NCBI GenBank assembly: GCA_900318865.1 | Contig: ONMF01000015.1 | Coordinates: 51,764-115,763 of the forward strand | DNA from: an uncultured Prevotellaceae bacterium | GTDB lineage: Bacteria; Bacteroidota; Bacteroidia; Bacteroidales; Muribaculaceae | DNA: 64,000 bases | Reading direction: 5' to 3' | Part shown: positions 28,569 through 37,100 of the stretch, piece by piece | How positions within the stretch are numbered: position 1 is the stretch's first letter | Layout: every line of letters begins with the position of its first letter | Program-made: the position numbers and the translations under genes | Notes under the pieces: model-generated | The model's input: the letters and a program-made list of their open reading frames with translations, nothing else | Told to the model about the DNA's origin: nothing | Databases searched by the model: none

Positions 28569-28604
28569 TCTTGCCGGCTCCTCGTGAGTGGGTTGCCGAC
28601 CATG

Positions 28605-28635
28605 CAAAGTTAGTGCTTTTTCCGCTTATTGTCAA
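28605..28635 (-). promoter_or_regulatory. Promoter of the Rhs-tip toxin/immunity cassette
   Basis: Minus-strand TTG (complement of 28633-28635) and TAACTTTG (complement of 28605-28612) are 20 bases apart. Expected start near 28598, 30 bases before the toxin ATG. This shows the short form has its own transcription signal. Confidence 0.65.
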
Positions 28636-28703
28636 GATATTGGCCCTATATCAAGGCGTTTTTAATGCGCTGATAATCAATGCAGATGATTTTTATTTTT
28701 ATA

Positions 28704-28843
28704 TCACCTCCACATCGTGTGCCGCGCGGCCTGCTCGGTCATGCCGCCATGGCCGCATGCGGCCACGGCCAGCATCAGCGCCACCACGGCGGCCACCACG
28801 GGCAATATGTTCCGGCAACCGTCCGTTCATCAACGCAAAAATA
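28704..28843 (-). pseudogene. Possible decayed 5' end of a lipoprotein or Rhs gene
   Basis: A -7-like TATTTTTG (complement of 28836-28843) is followed by an ATG at 28828-28830 whose frame runs to an Arg/Gly-rich nonsense peptide. The next frame instead reads ILPVVAAVVALMLAVAACG, a textbook lipoprotein signal, and stops at 28704-28706 after 12 more residues. A single indel would join them. It may be the leftover N-terminus of the gene whose 3' end is the Rhs-tip toxin. Speculative. Confidence 0.25.
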
Positions 28844-28927
28844 GCAAAAACGGGTGAGAAACGAAAAAAAACCTCCCTTTTTCTGCCTTTTCCGCCAAGT
28901 GCCCGCTGCCAGCGTGGCTGGCCAATT

Positions 28928-29118
28928 CCTCCCCTAACGTTAGGGGAGGTGGCGCGAAGCGACGGAGGAGTGTGTAATCCCTGAGTGGGTGCCCACCCTC
29001 GCCGGGTGGCACACGCCCCCGGCCCTGCGGGCCACTCCCCCTAACTTAGGGGGAGAACTGGCAGCGACGCCATGTGGACTCCCCTGGCCTTCGGCTACTC
29101 GCTCTATCTTAGGGGGAG
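28928..29118. repeat. Intergenic palindromic repeat cluster
   Basis: Perfect 22-base palindrome at 28928-28949 (arms CCTCCCCTAAC), a second at 29035-29055 (arms CTCCCCCTAA around one C), and a third half-site with TTAGGGGGAG ending near 29118. GC-rich spacers of about 80-100 bases separate them, with GGTGGCGCGAAGCGACGG-type text after the first. This looks like a short dispersed non-coding repeat (REP/MITE-like) in tandem; other genome copies cannot be checked here. The 28613-29160 stretch holds no convincing intact gene. Confidence 0.6.
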
Positions 29119-29163
29119 CCGAGTGTGCACTTTTTTGATGTGGTGGCCGGGGTGGCGACGGGG

Positions 29164-29171
29164 TAATTTTG
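29164..29171 (+). promoter_or_regulatory. -7 box upstream of the acidic protein and capsid-like gene
   Basis: TAATTTTG, expected start near 29178, about 20 bases before the ATG at 29199. The nearest TTTG (29134-29137) is 26 bases upstream, longer than normal. Confidence 0.5.
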
Positions 29172-29198
29172 CAGCGTCTTTTCAAAATTATCAATCAC

Positions 29199-29402
29199 AT
29201 GAAACAAGAACCCACCCCAACCCGGCCGGCAGTGAACGACGACAACCCGCCGGCCACCACACAACAACCCTGTGTTCCCGCTCCCGAAGAGGAGCCTTGC
29301 GCACCCGGCTGCGATGACGAAAACATCGACAACGACTACGATGACGACGTGCTGCCGCCACCGTTTCCCGTCTATGCCCGCCGCTCCATCTGGGATTGCT
29401 GA
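29199..29402 (+). CDS. Small acidic Pro/Asp-rich protein
   Basis: 67 residues from the ATG at 29199. Low complexity: Pro/Thr-rich N-terminal half, four Cys, then an acidic stretch (DDENIDNDYDDDVLPPPFP). No signal peptide, membrane helix or recognised family. It shares a promoter with, and lies 48 bases before, the capsid-like gene, a place where phages often keep small scaffold, decoration or head-associated genes. Coding status is supported by promoter and spacing; function unknown. Confidence 0.5.
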   Translation: MKQEPTPTRPAVNDDNPPATTQQPCVPAPEEEPCAPGCDDENIDNDYDDDVLPPPFPVYARRSIWDC

Positions 29403-29450
29403 CCTTTCATCATTTTTTCTTTATTTCCCAACCCCTAAAAAACACACATC

Positions 29451-30851
29451 ATGAATCTGAAAAACATGAAAAACACCATCCGATGGGTGCGCCGCAACCG
29501 CAAGCTCATCATGTATCTCACCGTTATCGGCCTGGTCGCCATCCTGGCATCGTGCCTGGAAACCGGACAGACGGCTCTGCTCGCGGCCGCGGCAACGATT
29601 ATCCCCGGCCGAGCCGGGGGCAAGCATGTGGTGGACGGGCCACTCACCACCGACCTCACGCGCGAGGCGTCGCCGTCGCTGCTGCTCAACGAGATTGACC
29701 AGCAAATCACCAAAATCCGCCCCATGTCGACACCCATCGACCAAATCTCGCGCTTTGCCGGAGCCAAGCATGCCGGCAGCATGATTGTGGACTACTACAA
29801 TGTGGACACCAAGCCCACCATGACCACGCTGGCGCAGGATTACGACGAGGTGGCGCCCGAAGCCGGGGCGGCGCCCAAGGCCCGCATCAAGACCCACAAC
29901 AACGACATCTTCGACGAGAGCGACACCATCCTGGTGCAGGGCGTGAGCGGGTACGCCCCCGACGGCGTCACCGAGACGGCCGACGAACTGGTGCTCTACG
30001 TCACCGCACGCGATGACGACGGCGTGGTGGTGATGGCCATCAACGGCAAGACCCTGGGCGGCGTGCAGGGCTGCGTGCCATCCATCCCCGAGGACACCAC
30101 CCTCATCCGCATGGGCCGCGCGGCCAGCGAGCTCGACGTGCAGTCACCGCAATTCGAGGCTCTGCCGCAAAAGGCGCAGAACTATTGCCAAATCTTCAAG
30201 ATGCAGGTGGAGCAGAGCACGCTCCAAAAGCTTGCCAACAAGGAAGTGAACTGGACCATGACCGACCAGGAAGAGGCCGCCATCTACGACATGCGCCTGG
30301 GCATGGAGAAGTCGTTCCTCTTCGGCGTGAAGAACCGCCTCTGGAACCCCGACAAGAAGGAGAACATCCTGTTCACGGGCGGCATCTGGCACCAGGCGGG
30401 GAAAACGTTCCCCTACAGCCCCGACAGCTTCAACGGCGACACCGTGGTCGACATCATGCGCGAGGCATTCACCGGCAACGCCGGCAGCAAGCGCAAGATT
30501 CTGCTGGGCGGAAGCCGCCTCATCGGGCTGTTCAGCCGCCTGGACTACACCCGCGTGATTTCGGCCGGCGAGAGCGTGAGCAAGTGGGGCATCGACTTCA
30601 CCGAGCTGCGCAGCAAGTTTGGCACGCTCTACCTGCTGCTCAGCGAAATCTTCGACGAGTGCGGCATGCCCGACAACGGCTTGGTCATCGACCCGGAGTA
30701 CATCCAGAAGTACAGCCACATCCCCTTCAGCGCCGAGTCGCTCAACCTCAAGGCCAGCGGCATGCGCAACACCGACGCGCTGGTGATGAGCGAGGCCAGT
30801 TGCCTGGTGCTGCGCTACCCCAAGGCCCACATGCGCATCGTGGTGCGATAA
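29451..30851 (+). CDS. Orphan SU10-like phage major capsid protein with N-terminal membrane/lipoprotein signal
   Basis: 466 residues. After the first 50 residues the sequence follows the SU10/DUF5309-type major capsid pattern: PMSTPIDQISRFAGAKHAGS and VDYYNVDTKP, then QNYCQIFKMQVEQST (about 243-257), the helix LGMEKSFLFGVKNRLW, GGIW, and the C-terminal RNTDALVMSEASCLVLRYP. Unlike phage versions it begins with a basic segment and a hydrophobic stretch ending in VAILASC, a transmembrane anchor or lipobox (Cys about 35). No portal, terminase, protease or tail genes are nearby; only a small acidic protein precedes it. It may be a domesticated capsid, or the single survivor of a prophage. Fold assignment is by motif recognition. 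Confidence 0.7.
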   Translation: MNLKNMKNTIRWVRRNRKLIMYLTVIGLVAILASCLETGQTALLAAAATIIPGRAGGKHVVDGPLTTDLTREASPSLLLNEIDQQITKIRPMSTPIDQISRFAGAKHAGSMIVDYYNVDTKPTMTTLAQDYDEVAPEAGAAPKARIKTHNNDIFDESDTILVQGVSGYAPDGVTETADELVLYVTARDDDGVVVMAINGKTLGGVQGCVPSIPEDTTLIRMGRAASELDVQSPQFEALPQKAQNYCQIFKMQVEQSTLQKLANKEVNWTMTDQEEAAIYDMRLGMEKSFLFGVKNRLWNPDKKENILFTGGIWHQAGKTFPYSPDSFNGDTVVDIMREAFTGNAGSKRKILLGGSRLIGLFSRLDYTRVISAGESVSKWGIDFTELRSKFGTLYLLLSEIFDECGMPDNGLVIDPEYIQKYSHIPFSAESLNLKASGMRNTDALVMSEASCLVLRYPKAHMRIVVR

Positions 30852-30901
30852 CGCGCCCGTCCATCCCTTGGGCATCGGGCTTGCCGGGCCCGTCAAGACG
30901 C

Positions 30902-30938
30902 AAAAAGGCGGGGCTCCATTGCGGAGCTCCGCCTTTTT
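30902..30938. terminator. Bidirectional terminator
   Basis: Arms 30902-30917 and 30923-30938 (AAAAAGGCGG..GCTCC with GGAGC..CCGCCTTTTT, one G-T pair) with five-base loop. Ends the capsid-like transcript on the plus strand and the secreted-protein transcript on the minus strand. Confidence 0.88.
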
Positions 30939-30961
30939 AGCGGTTTATTCCGTGTGAAGTG

Positions 30962-33900
30962 TTATTTCACCAGAACTTTCTTGCCGTTGAAGATGTAGAT
31001 GCCGGGCTGCAGGCCAGCCACGCCGGTGGCGTTCTTGCGCACCAGGCGGCCGTCGATACTGTAGACGTTGCCGGCCTGCACGGTGGCAGCCTTCACATCC
31101 TCCACAGCGGTGGGCAGCTCGGGATTGAGGGTCACCGGGTCGAGGGCCAGGTTATCGTCGTTCATCAACACATCTTCCAGCGTGACGCTCTCAAAGCCGG
31201 CTTTGCTGAAGTTCACACTGAAGTTCTTGTCGGCTTGGATGATGGCAATGTCGTACTCACCGTTCTCGTTGGTGGTGCCGGTGTAGACCACATCGCCCGA
31301 GGCAGCCTTGCGCGGGCCACCCTGAGCATCGTCGACGATGGGCTTGCCGGTGGCGGTCACCGTGACACCCTCCAGCGGATTGCCCTCGGCATCCTGAACC
31401 ACACCGGTGAGGTGCAGCGGCTCTTTCTCCACGCCAAACTTGGTCACGGGGAAGTAATTGCCGGCCGATGACAACGAAGTAATCGCCGAAGACGACTGGC
31501 TATCGCTGCGACCATAATAAAGCTCGCCGCCCAGGCTTGCGTCAGCAAGGAACTGGGTGCGTGTGTCGCCACCACTCACGCGGTCGCTGGCCACCACAAT
31601 GCGCAGACTCTTGCCATCCCACACGATGGGCTGGGCGAGTTCCACCTTGAACAGGTCGACAGGAGCGTTGCTGGAACCCATCACGGTGAACTTGTATTCC
31701 TCGTTGGCCCACACAGGAGTAAGCTCCGTAACGTCGGTCTTGGCAAAGGGTGCCATCGTCTCTTCCTCGGTGCTGAGGATGTAGACCTTGATGTTGTCGG
31801 TCACCTCGGCGGGGTTGTAGCCCATGTAGGTGACGCTGGTGATCTTGTTGCCCTCGGTCATGCCGGCGGCTTCGAGCATAGCGGGTGTGTAGAGCGCCTC
31901 ACTCCAACCGTTGCGGTAATAGTTGGTGATGGGGTTGGCGTAACTGGACGACGATGTCAATGCTCCGTCGGGGTCACCCACGATAATGGCGGCCTCGCCG
32001 CTTTCCTCGGCCACGGTCACCTCCACTGCATCGGTGGCCACCAGATAGCCTTCACCAAAGTCAAACTCGGCATAGGCGGGGAAGGTGCCCGGCTCGTTGG
32101 GAGTGAACGTGAATTCGAACGAAGCGGTGCCCTGAGCCGGAATTTCCTTAGCCTCGGCTTCGGCAACCACCTTACCGTTGAAATAGAACTTGGCGGTGTA
32201 GCCATCGGCGGCCTCGGCCTCGCCCAGAACGTTCTTCAGCGTCACCGTGGCGGTGTAGTCGTTATTGGCCATGGCCGAAGCGGGAATCTTGCTCGAGTCG
32301 ACAATCACGTCGTGGGCCACGGGCACCAGCTCGAAGCCGTAGAGGTTGTCGATGTAGACATAACCGGCCTCGAATGCGATATAGACCTCGCCGGCGGGTA
32401 CACCCTCAAGCACCACGGTCTTGGGCAGATACTGACGGCTGTAGCCCGAGTTCTTGGTCGAGGGCAGGTCGGCCGAAGGCACGGTGGTGAGCAGCGTCCA
32501 GTTCACGCGGTCGACGCTGTAGTACACATTCAGCAGGATATCCTCGCTGGCGTAGCTGGTAAGGCGGCCCACATCGAAGGTCATCTTCTCGCCCTCGGTC
32601 ACTTTGAGCAGCGGGGTGATGAACTTGTGCAGATTGCGGGCCTGGCTCTCCAGGTAACGCTTGTTGTCGTCGCTGATGGTATAGGAATTGGTGTTAACCT
32701 TCCACGAGTCCTCCTCGACGATGCAGCCGGCGGGGATGGCCTGGTCCTCAAAGTTGACGAACCACTTGCTCTGGTCGAGCACCGTTCCGCTCAGGGCGAT
32801 GGTGAGGCTCTCCACGATGGCATCATCAATCAGGATGGGACCGGCAATCACCATGTCACCACTCTTGATGCCGGCGCTGCTGGCATCGATGGTGATAGTG
32901 GCCTGCACAGTCTCACCGGCGGGAACCGTCAGGGCGGCCGGCTCGGCGATAAAGCCCTCGGGCACGGTGATGGTCACCTCGCCGGGAGCGGCACCCGTGT
33001 TGCGCAGGTTCAGAGTCTTGCTCACATTGCTGTTCACCATGCCAAAGGCACCGAATGCCGAGGCATAGCTGGGATATTCACCCATGTCGTTGTTATCGGC
33101 ATCGCGCACTTGAATCTTGGCCACATAAGGAATGGGCTCAACCCACGGAGTCACGGTCAAAGAAGTTCCGGTCATGCATTCCACGGCGTCGAAACGTGTA
33201 CGCGACCCGTATTGAGCATAATTCAGATTGGCGGTCACCTCAACAGTAGCCGACTCGCCCATGGCCAAGGCCTGACCGATGGGAGCGGTAGCCACAGGGC
33301 TACCCAGGTTTTGATACTGGGCAATGCCCACCATCATGCCCTCGTCGTCGGCGGCAAGGTCACACTCGCCGGTGTTCTTCACCGTGATGGTGTAGGTGAA
33401 CGAGTAGTTGCCCTCAGCATCGCAATTGACCGAGCCGCTGGACAGGCTCGACGTGGCGGCGGTCACGGTGAGTGCCTTCTCGAGCACGATGTCGACCTGG
33501 TCGGCGGCAAAGTTGTCGATGTTCATGTAGTTGAGCGCAATACCGATGCGCTTGCCCTCCACGCCGGTGAACGACAAGGTCACATACTCGCTGGTGCTCA
33601 GCGTGGCCTCATAGGTGAGCTCGTCGCCCACGGTGAGTGCGCCACTCTCGTCCTCGTCAATCAGGTAGAAGAAGATGCTGCCTGAGTTGGAGTCTTTCTT
33701 CACATCGAGGCTGAACGCGCCGGTCACGGCCGGGGTCACCAGCATGTCCATGTTGTCCTTGTTGGCGGTGCCATTGGGCTGGCTGCCCGCATACAGGCCG
33801 CCCGTGTTGTCCACGCCCACCGTCGTCAGGTAGTTGTAGACCTGATAGGTGTTGTTCCAGCTGGAACGATACTTCACGATGTGCTTCCATCCGGGAGCCA

Positions 33901-34036
33901 CCTTGAAAGCATGGTCACTGGTGCTGATGGTGGTGTTGAAATCTACCGTGTAGCCGGTCACCGTCTCAGCACTCGCTGTCTTGAAGCCCAGCAGCACGAC
34001 GGCCACCAGGCACAAAAAATAGTGTAATTGCTTCAT
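30962..34036 (-). CDS. Large secreted multidomain protein with T9SS-type C-terminal tail
   Basis: 1024 residues. Signal peptide about 1-23. Several beta-sandwich modules follow: a choice-of-anchor J-like N-terminal region, Ig/CARDB-like repeats (VTYTITVKNTGECDL-type text, and SKTLNLRNTGAAPGEVTI), a second anchor-like region around WFVNFEDQAIPAGC, and a carboxypeptidase-regulatory-like domain near 880-950 (LTGVVQDAEGNPLEGVTVT). The last 40 residues, VYSIDGRLVRKN to GIYIFNGKKVLVK, match the por-secretion (T9SS type A) tail seen on many Bacteroidales surface proteins. No catalytic motif is seen. Probably an adhesin or matrix-binding surface protein. It lies 150 bases downstream of a similar 1121-residue protein. 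Confidence 0.8.
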   Translation of the reverse strand: MKQLHYFLCLVAVVLLGFKTASAETVTGYTVDFNTTISTSDHAFKVAPGWKHIVKYRSSWNNTYQVYNYLTTVGVDNTGGLYAGSQPNGTANKDNMDMLVTPAVTGAFSLDVKKDSNSGSIFFYLIDEDESGALTVGDELTYEATLSTSEYVTLSFTGVEGKRIGIALNYMNIDNFAADQVDIVLEKALTVTAATSSLSSGSVNCDAEGNYSFTYTITVKNTGECDLAADDEGMMVGIAQYQNLGSPVATAPIGQALAMGESATVEVTANLNYAQYGSRTRFDAVECMTGTSLTVTPWVEPIPYVAKIQVRDADNNDMGEYPSYASAFGAFGMVNSNVSKTLNLRNTGAAPGEVTITVPEGFIAEPAALTVPAGETVQATITIDASSAGIKSGDMVIAGPILIDDAIVESLTIALSGTVLDQSKWFVNFEDQAIPAGCIVEEDSWKVNTNSYTISDDNKRYLESQARNLHKFITPLLKVTEGEKMTFDVGRLTSYASEDILLNVYYSVDRVNWTLLTTVPSADLPSTKNSGYSRQYLPKTVVLEGVPAGEVYIAFEAGYVYIDNLYGFELVPVAHDVIVDSSKIPASAMANNDYTATVTLKNVLGEAEAADGYTAKFYFNGKVVAEAEAKEIPAQGTASFEFTFTPNEPGTFPAYAEFDFGEGYLVATDAVEVTVAEESGEAAIIVGDPDGALTSSSSYANPITNYYRNGWSEALYTPAMLEAAGMTEGNKITSVTYMGYNPAEVTDNIKVYILSTEEETMAPFAKTDVTELTPVWANEEYKFTVMGSSNAPVDLFKVELAQPIVWDGKSLRIVVASDRVSGGDTRTQFLADASLGGELYYGRSDSQSSSAITSLSSAGNYFPVTKFGVEKEPLHLTGVVQDAEGNPLEGVTVTATGKPIVDDAQGGPRKAASGDVVYTGTTNENGEYDIAIIQADKNFSVNFSKAGFESVTLEDVLMNDDNLALDPVTLNPELPTAVEDVKAATVQAGNVYSIDGRLVRKNATGVAGLQPGIYIFNGKKVLVK

Positions 34037-34105
34037 GACATTTTAGATTAGTTAATAAATAGATATTGGTTATCTCTCAGTTTTTTCATCCTGTTCCATC
34101 GTCGA

Positions 34106-34160
34106 CGCGTGCTTCAAGCCTCGCCCTGGCAGTGCCCGGGCGAGGCCTGTCGTCACGCGT
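34106..34160 (-). terminator. Hairpin after the 1121-residue secreted protein gene
   Basis: Nested stem: outer ACGCGTG (34106-34112) with 34154-34160, inner GCCTCGCCC (34118-34126) with 34138-34146. There is no strong T tract, so it may be a weak terminator or processing site between the two large secreted-protein genes. Confidence 0.5.
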
Positions 34161-34186
34161 TGTTTTTCACCGGGTGCATGGGCGGC

Positions 34187-37100
34187 TCAGTTTTCCACAA
34201 CCAGGCTCACCAGCGAAGTCACGTCGGCAATGCTGATTTCACCGTCGCCGTTCACGTCGGCATTGTTCATCCACTCCTCGGGAACATCTTCATCGAGCAG
34301 AATCGAAACCAGGGCGGTGATGTCGGCCACGCTCACCTCGCCGTCGCAGTTCACGTCGCCGCGCAGGCCCAGATAGACAAACTCAAAGTTGTCGTAGAAC
34401 GCTCCCAGACAGTTGTCGGCTTGCGCTTTGAGGGCCACATAGACGCTCTGGCCGGCATACTGGCTCAAGTCGTAGCTCAGGTGGTCCCATGCCAGCTCGT
34501 TGAAGAGTTCGGGCTTGAACGTGTCGCCCACCTGGGTGAACGAGTTGCGGTTCGTGGCGCTGGTGGTGCTCACGAGCACGGTCACGGTGGGGGTGCTGGC
34601 CGGCATGATGCTGTTGACCGACTCCCAGTTGCGCATGTCGAACTCGAACTTGGTGTTCTTGCCCACCTGGATCTTATCGCTCACAATCCAATCCTCGAAA
34701 GTGCCGTTGCTGTTGCAGCGGGTCATCAGCGACTGGTGGCCGTGAGGCTCCTTCAGGCTGTTGTAGCACTGGCTGTCGTTCAGCACGAAGAACGACAGCG
34801 GCGCGCCGTTGTTGGGGAAGTTCCAGAAGGTGAGCGGCGATGTCGACTGACGGTCAACGTCGATCACGGTGAAGCCGGCGGGGCCTTCGCCCGTGGCATC
34901 GTGCTCGAAGCCGTAGTACTTGATGTCCGGGGCAAGGGCCAGGCCGCTCACGGGCAGCGACACGCTGTTACCGTCGCTCAGATTCACGGTCATGGCGTCG
35001 ACGATGGCCACCGAATCCTTCGCTGCGCTGGTCATGGCGTTGAACGACACCGTGAACTGGGCCGAGGCGGCAGGCTCGATAACGGTGCCCTCGGCAAGGG
35101 TGGTGCTGAAGTTGGGATTCTCGAACGTCACGCTCTGCACGGTCACAGGCGAGCCGCCCAGGTTGCTCAGCGCCAGCGTGCCGCTGGTCTCGGTCTGGCG
35201 GGCGTTCACCTTGTAGGCATGCCAGCCGTCGACGCTGAACGACAATTCGACTCCGGCGCCCTCAATCTTCACATTGTCGAGCGACGCGCCACGCGAACGG
35301 CTATAGTTGTGCGAGATATAACGCCAGCGGAAGGCCACCGTCTTGCCGGCGTACTGGCTCAGGTCGTGGCTCTCGTATGCCCAGTAGCGGATGGGCTCGC
35401 CATCCTCGTCCTCGCCCTCGCTGTTGTTGCTGATGAGCGACAGCTGCTTCCACTGTCCGTCCACAAAGATGTCGAAGAACGCGGCATCGATGCCGTCCTC
35501 GGCGGTGCTGTGGTTCACATGCACCTGCTCGCTGTCCTTGGTCAGGCTCACCGGGCGGTCGTTGCCCCACCAGAAGCTGATGTGGTTCTCCGAGCCGGCG
35601 GGCAGCACCACGTCGGGGGTGGTGAGCGAGGTGGTCTTCTCGGTCTCGTTGCTGTAGGCCATCATGCTGTACTTCCCGTCCATGGGATAATAGTCGCTGC
35701 GCGACCACTTGGTGTACTGCGAATACTCGTGGAACCAGCCCAGCGGAATGGCCTGGCTGCCCTCGAAGTCCTCGCTCCAAGGCAACTCAGCCACCGTGTA
35801 GTCGGCCTGGGTGGTGAACACCCATTCGGGCACGTCCTGCGCGTCGCCCACGCTGTTGTAGGGCACCACCTTCCAGTGATACTGGGTGGCATTGTCGGCC
35901 GTGGCAAGGGTGTAGGTGAGCACATTGCCCAGGTCCAGGCCGTTAATCACGTCGTAGGTGTTCTCGGCCTTGCCAAGATAGAGCTTGTAGCCCTGGGCAA
36001 ACTGAGCCTCGCTCCACGACAGGGTGATGTTCTTGTTGTAGACGTTCACCGCGCTGTCGGCCGGGGCCACAAGGGTGGCGGGCATGGGCACGCCGTCGGC
36101 ACCGTACAGGTTGGGCAGCAACACGCGATCGATGATATACTGCGCGTCGGGGTCCATGCCGTATTCCTCGTCGTAGTAACATTCGGTGTTGTTGAAGCGC
36201 AGCACCAGGCTGTCGGTCGTGAAGCGCGACAGGTCGATGCTCACGTTAATCAGGGTGTCCATCTTGGTGTAGTCGCTCGTCCAGATGGCAGTGAACGGAC
36301 CACCGTCCACGCTGGCCATCACTTGCAGGTCGTTGGCGGGATACTCCTCGTCGGCATTGATGCTGGCATAATAGGTGAACATGAACTGGTGGGGAGCGGC
36401 GGGGTCGCTCATGTCGAGGCGCGGCAGGTCGATGTGGTTAGCCTCGATGAAGCCCGACGTGCTCAAGCTGTAGTCGCCCTCCAGGGCGTAAGGCGTGCGG
36501 CGGAACTGGTTGATGCCGCCACCGTCCACCCACCCTGCCGGCGGGAACTGGTCGCCCTCGAAGAGCTCCAGATAATAGCCCTCGGGCACAGCCTCCTTGG
36601 TCACCGTCACATGGATGGTGACATCGCCGCCGTTGGTCTTGATGGTGACGTCGGCCTCGGTGGGGCTGGTGAGCGTGGCCTTGTAATAGAGCTGGAAGTG
36701 GGCGGTCTCGTTCACGCCCAGGCTCATGCCCACGGTGTCCATGGCCAGGCCGATACATTCGGGAGCCTCAAAGCCGGTCACCTTCAGGCCTTTCAGGCCC
36801 ACGTTCTTCAAGGTCATCTGCTCGCTGTAGAATTTCTCGCCGATGTAGGTGGTAGGGAATTCGTACGACGTCTGCGCCAGCTCGGCGATGGGGCCGGTCT
36901 CGGGACGATGCTGCTTGATGATGATGTTGTCCAGATAGAGTATGTTACCCGTCTGCTTGAGCAGGTTGTAGATAAAGGCCACCTTCACCTTCTTGCCCTG
37001 CCAGGGGCTGAGGTCGAGTTTCGAGGTCTGGATGGCCCAGTTGGTCCACATGTAGGAGCCGTAGATGTCGGCCGGCACGCCGCTGTCGCGCACCTGCTCC

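Noticed and set aside
28571..28984. Plus-strand open frame across the intergenic repeats
   Set aside because: It runs through promoter and palindromic repeat sequence and reads as low-complexity peptide.
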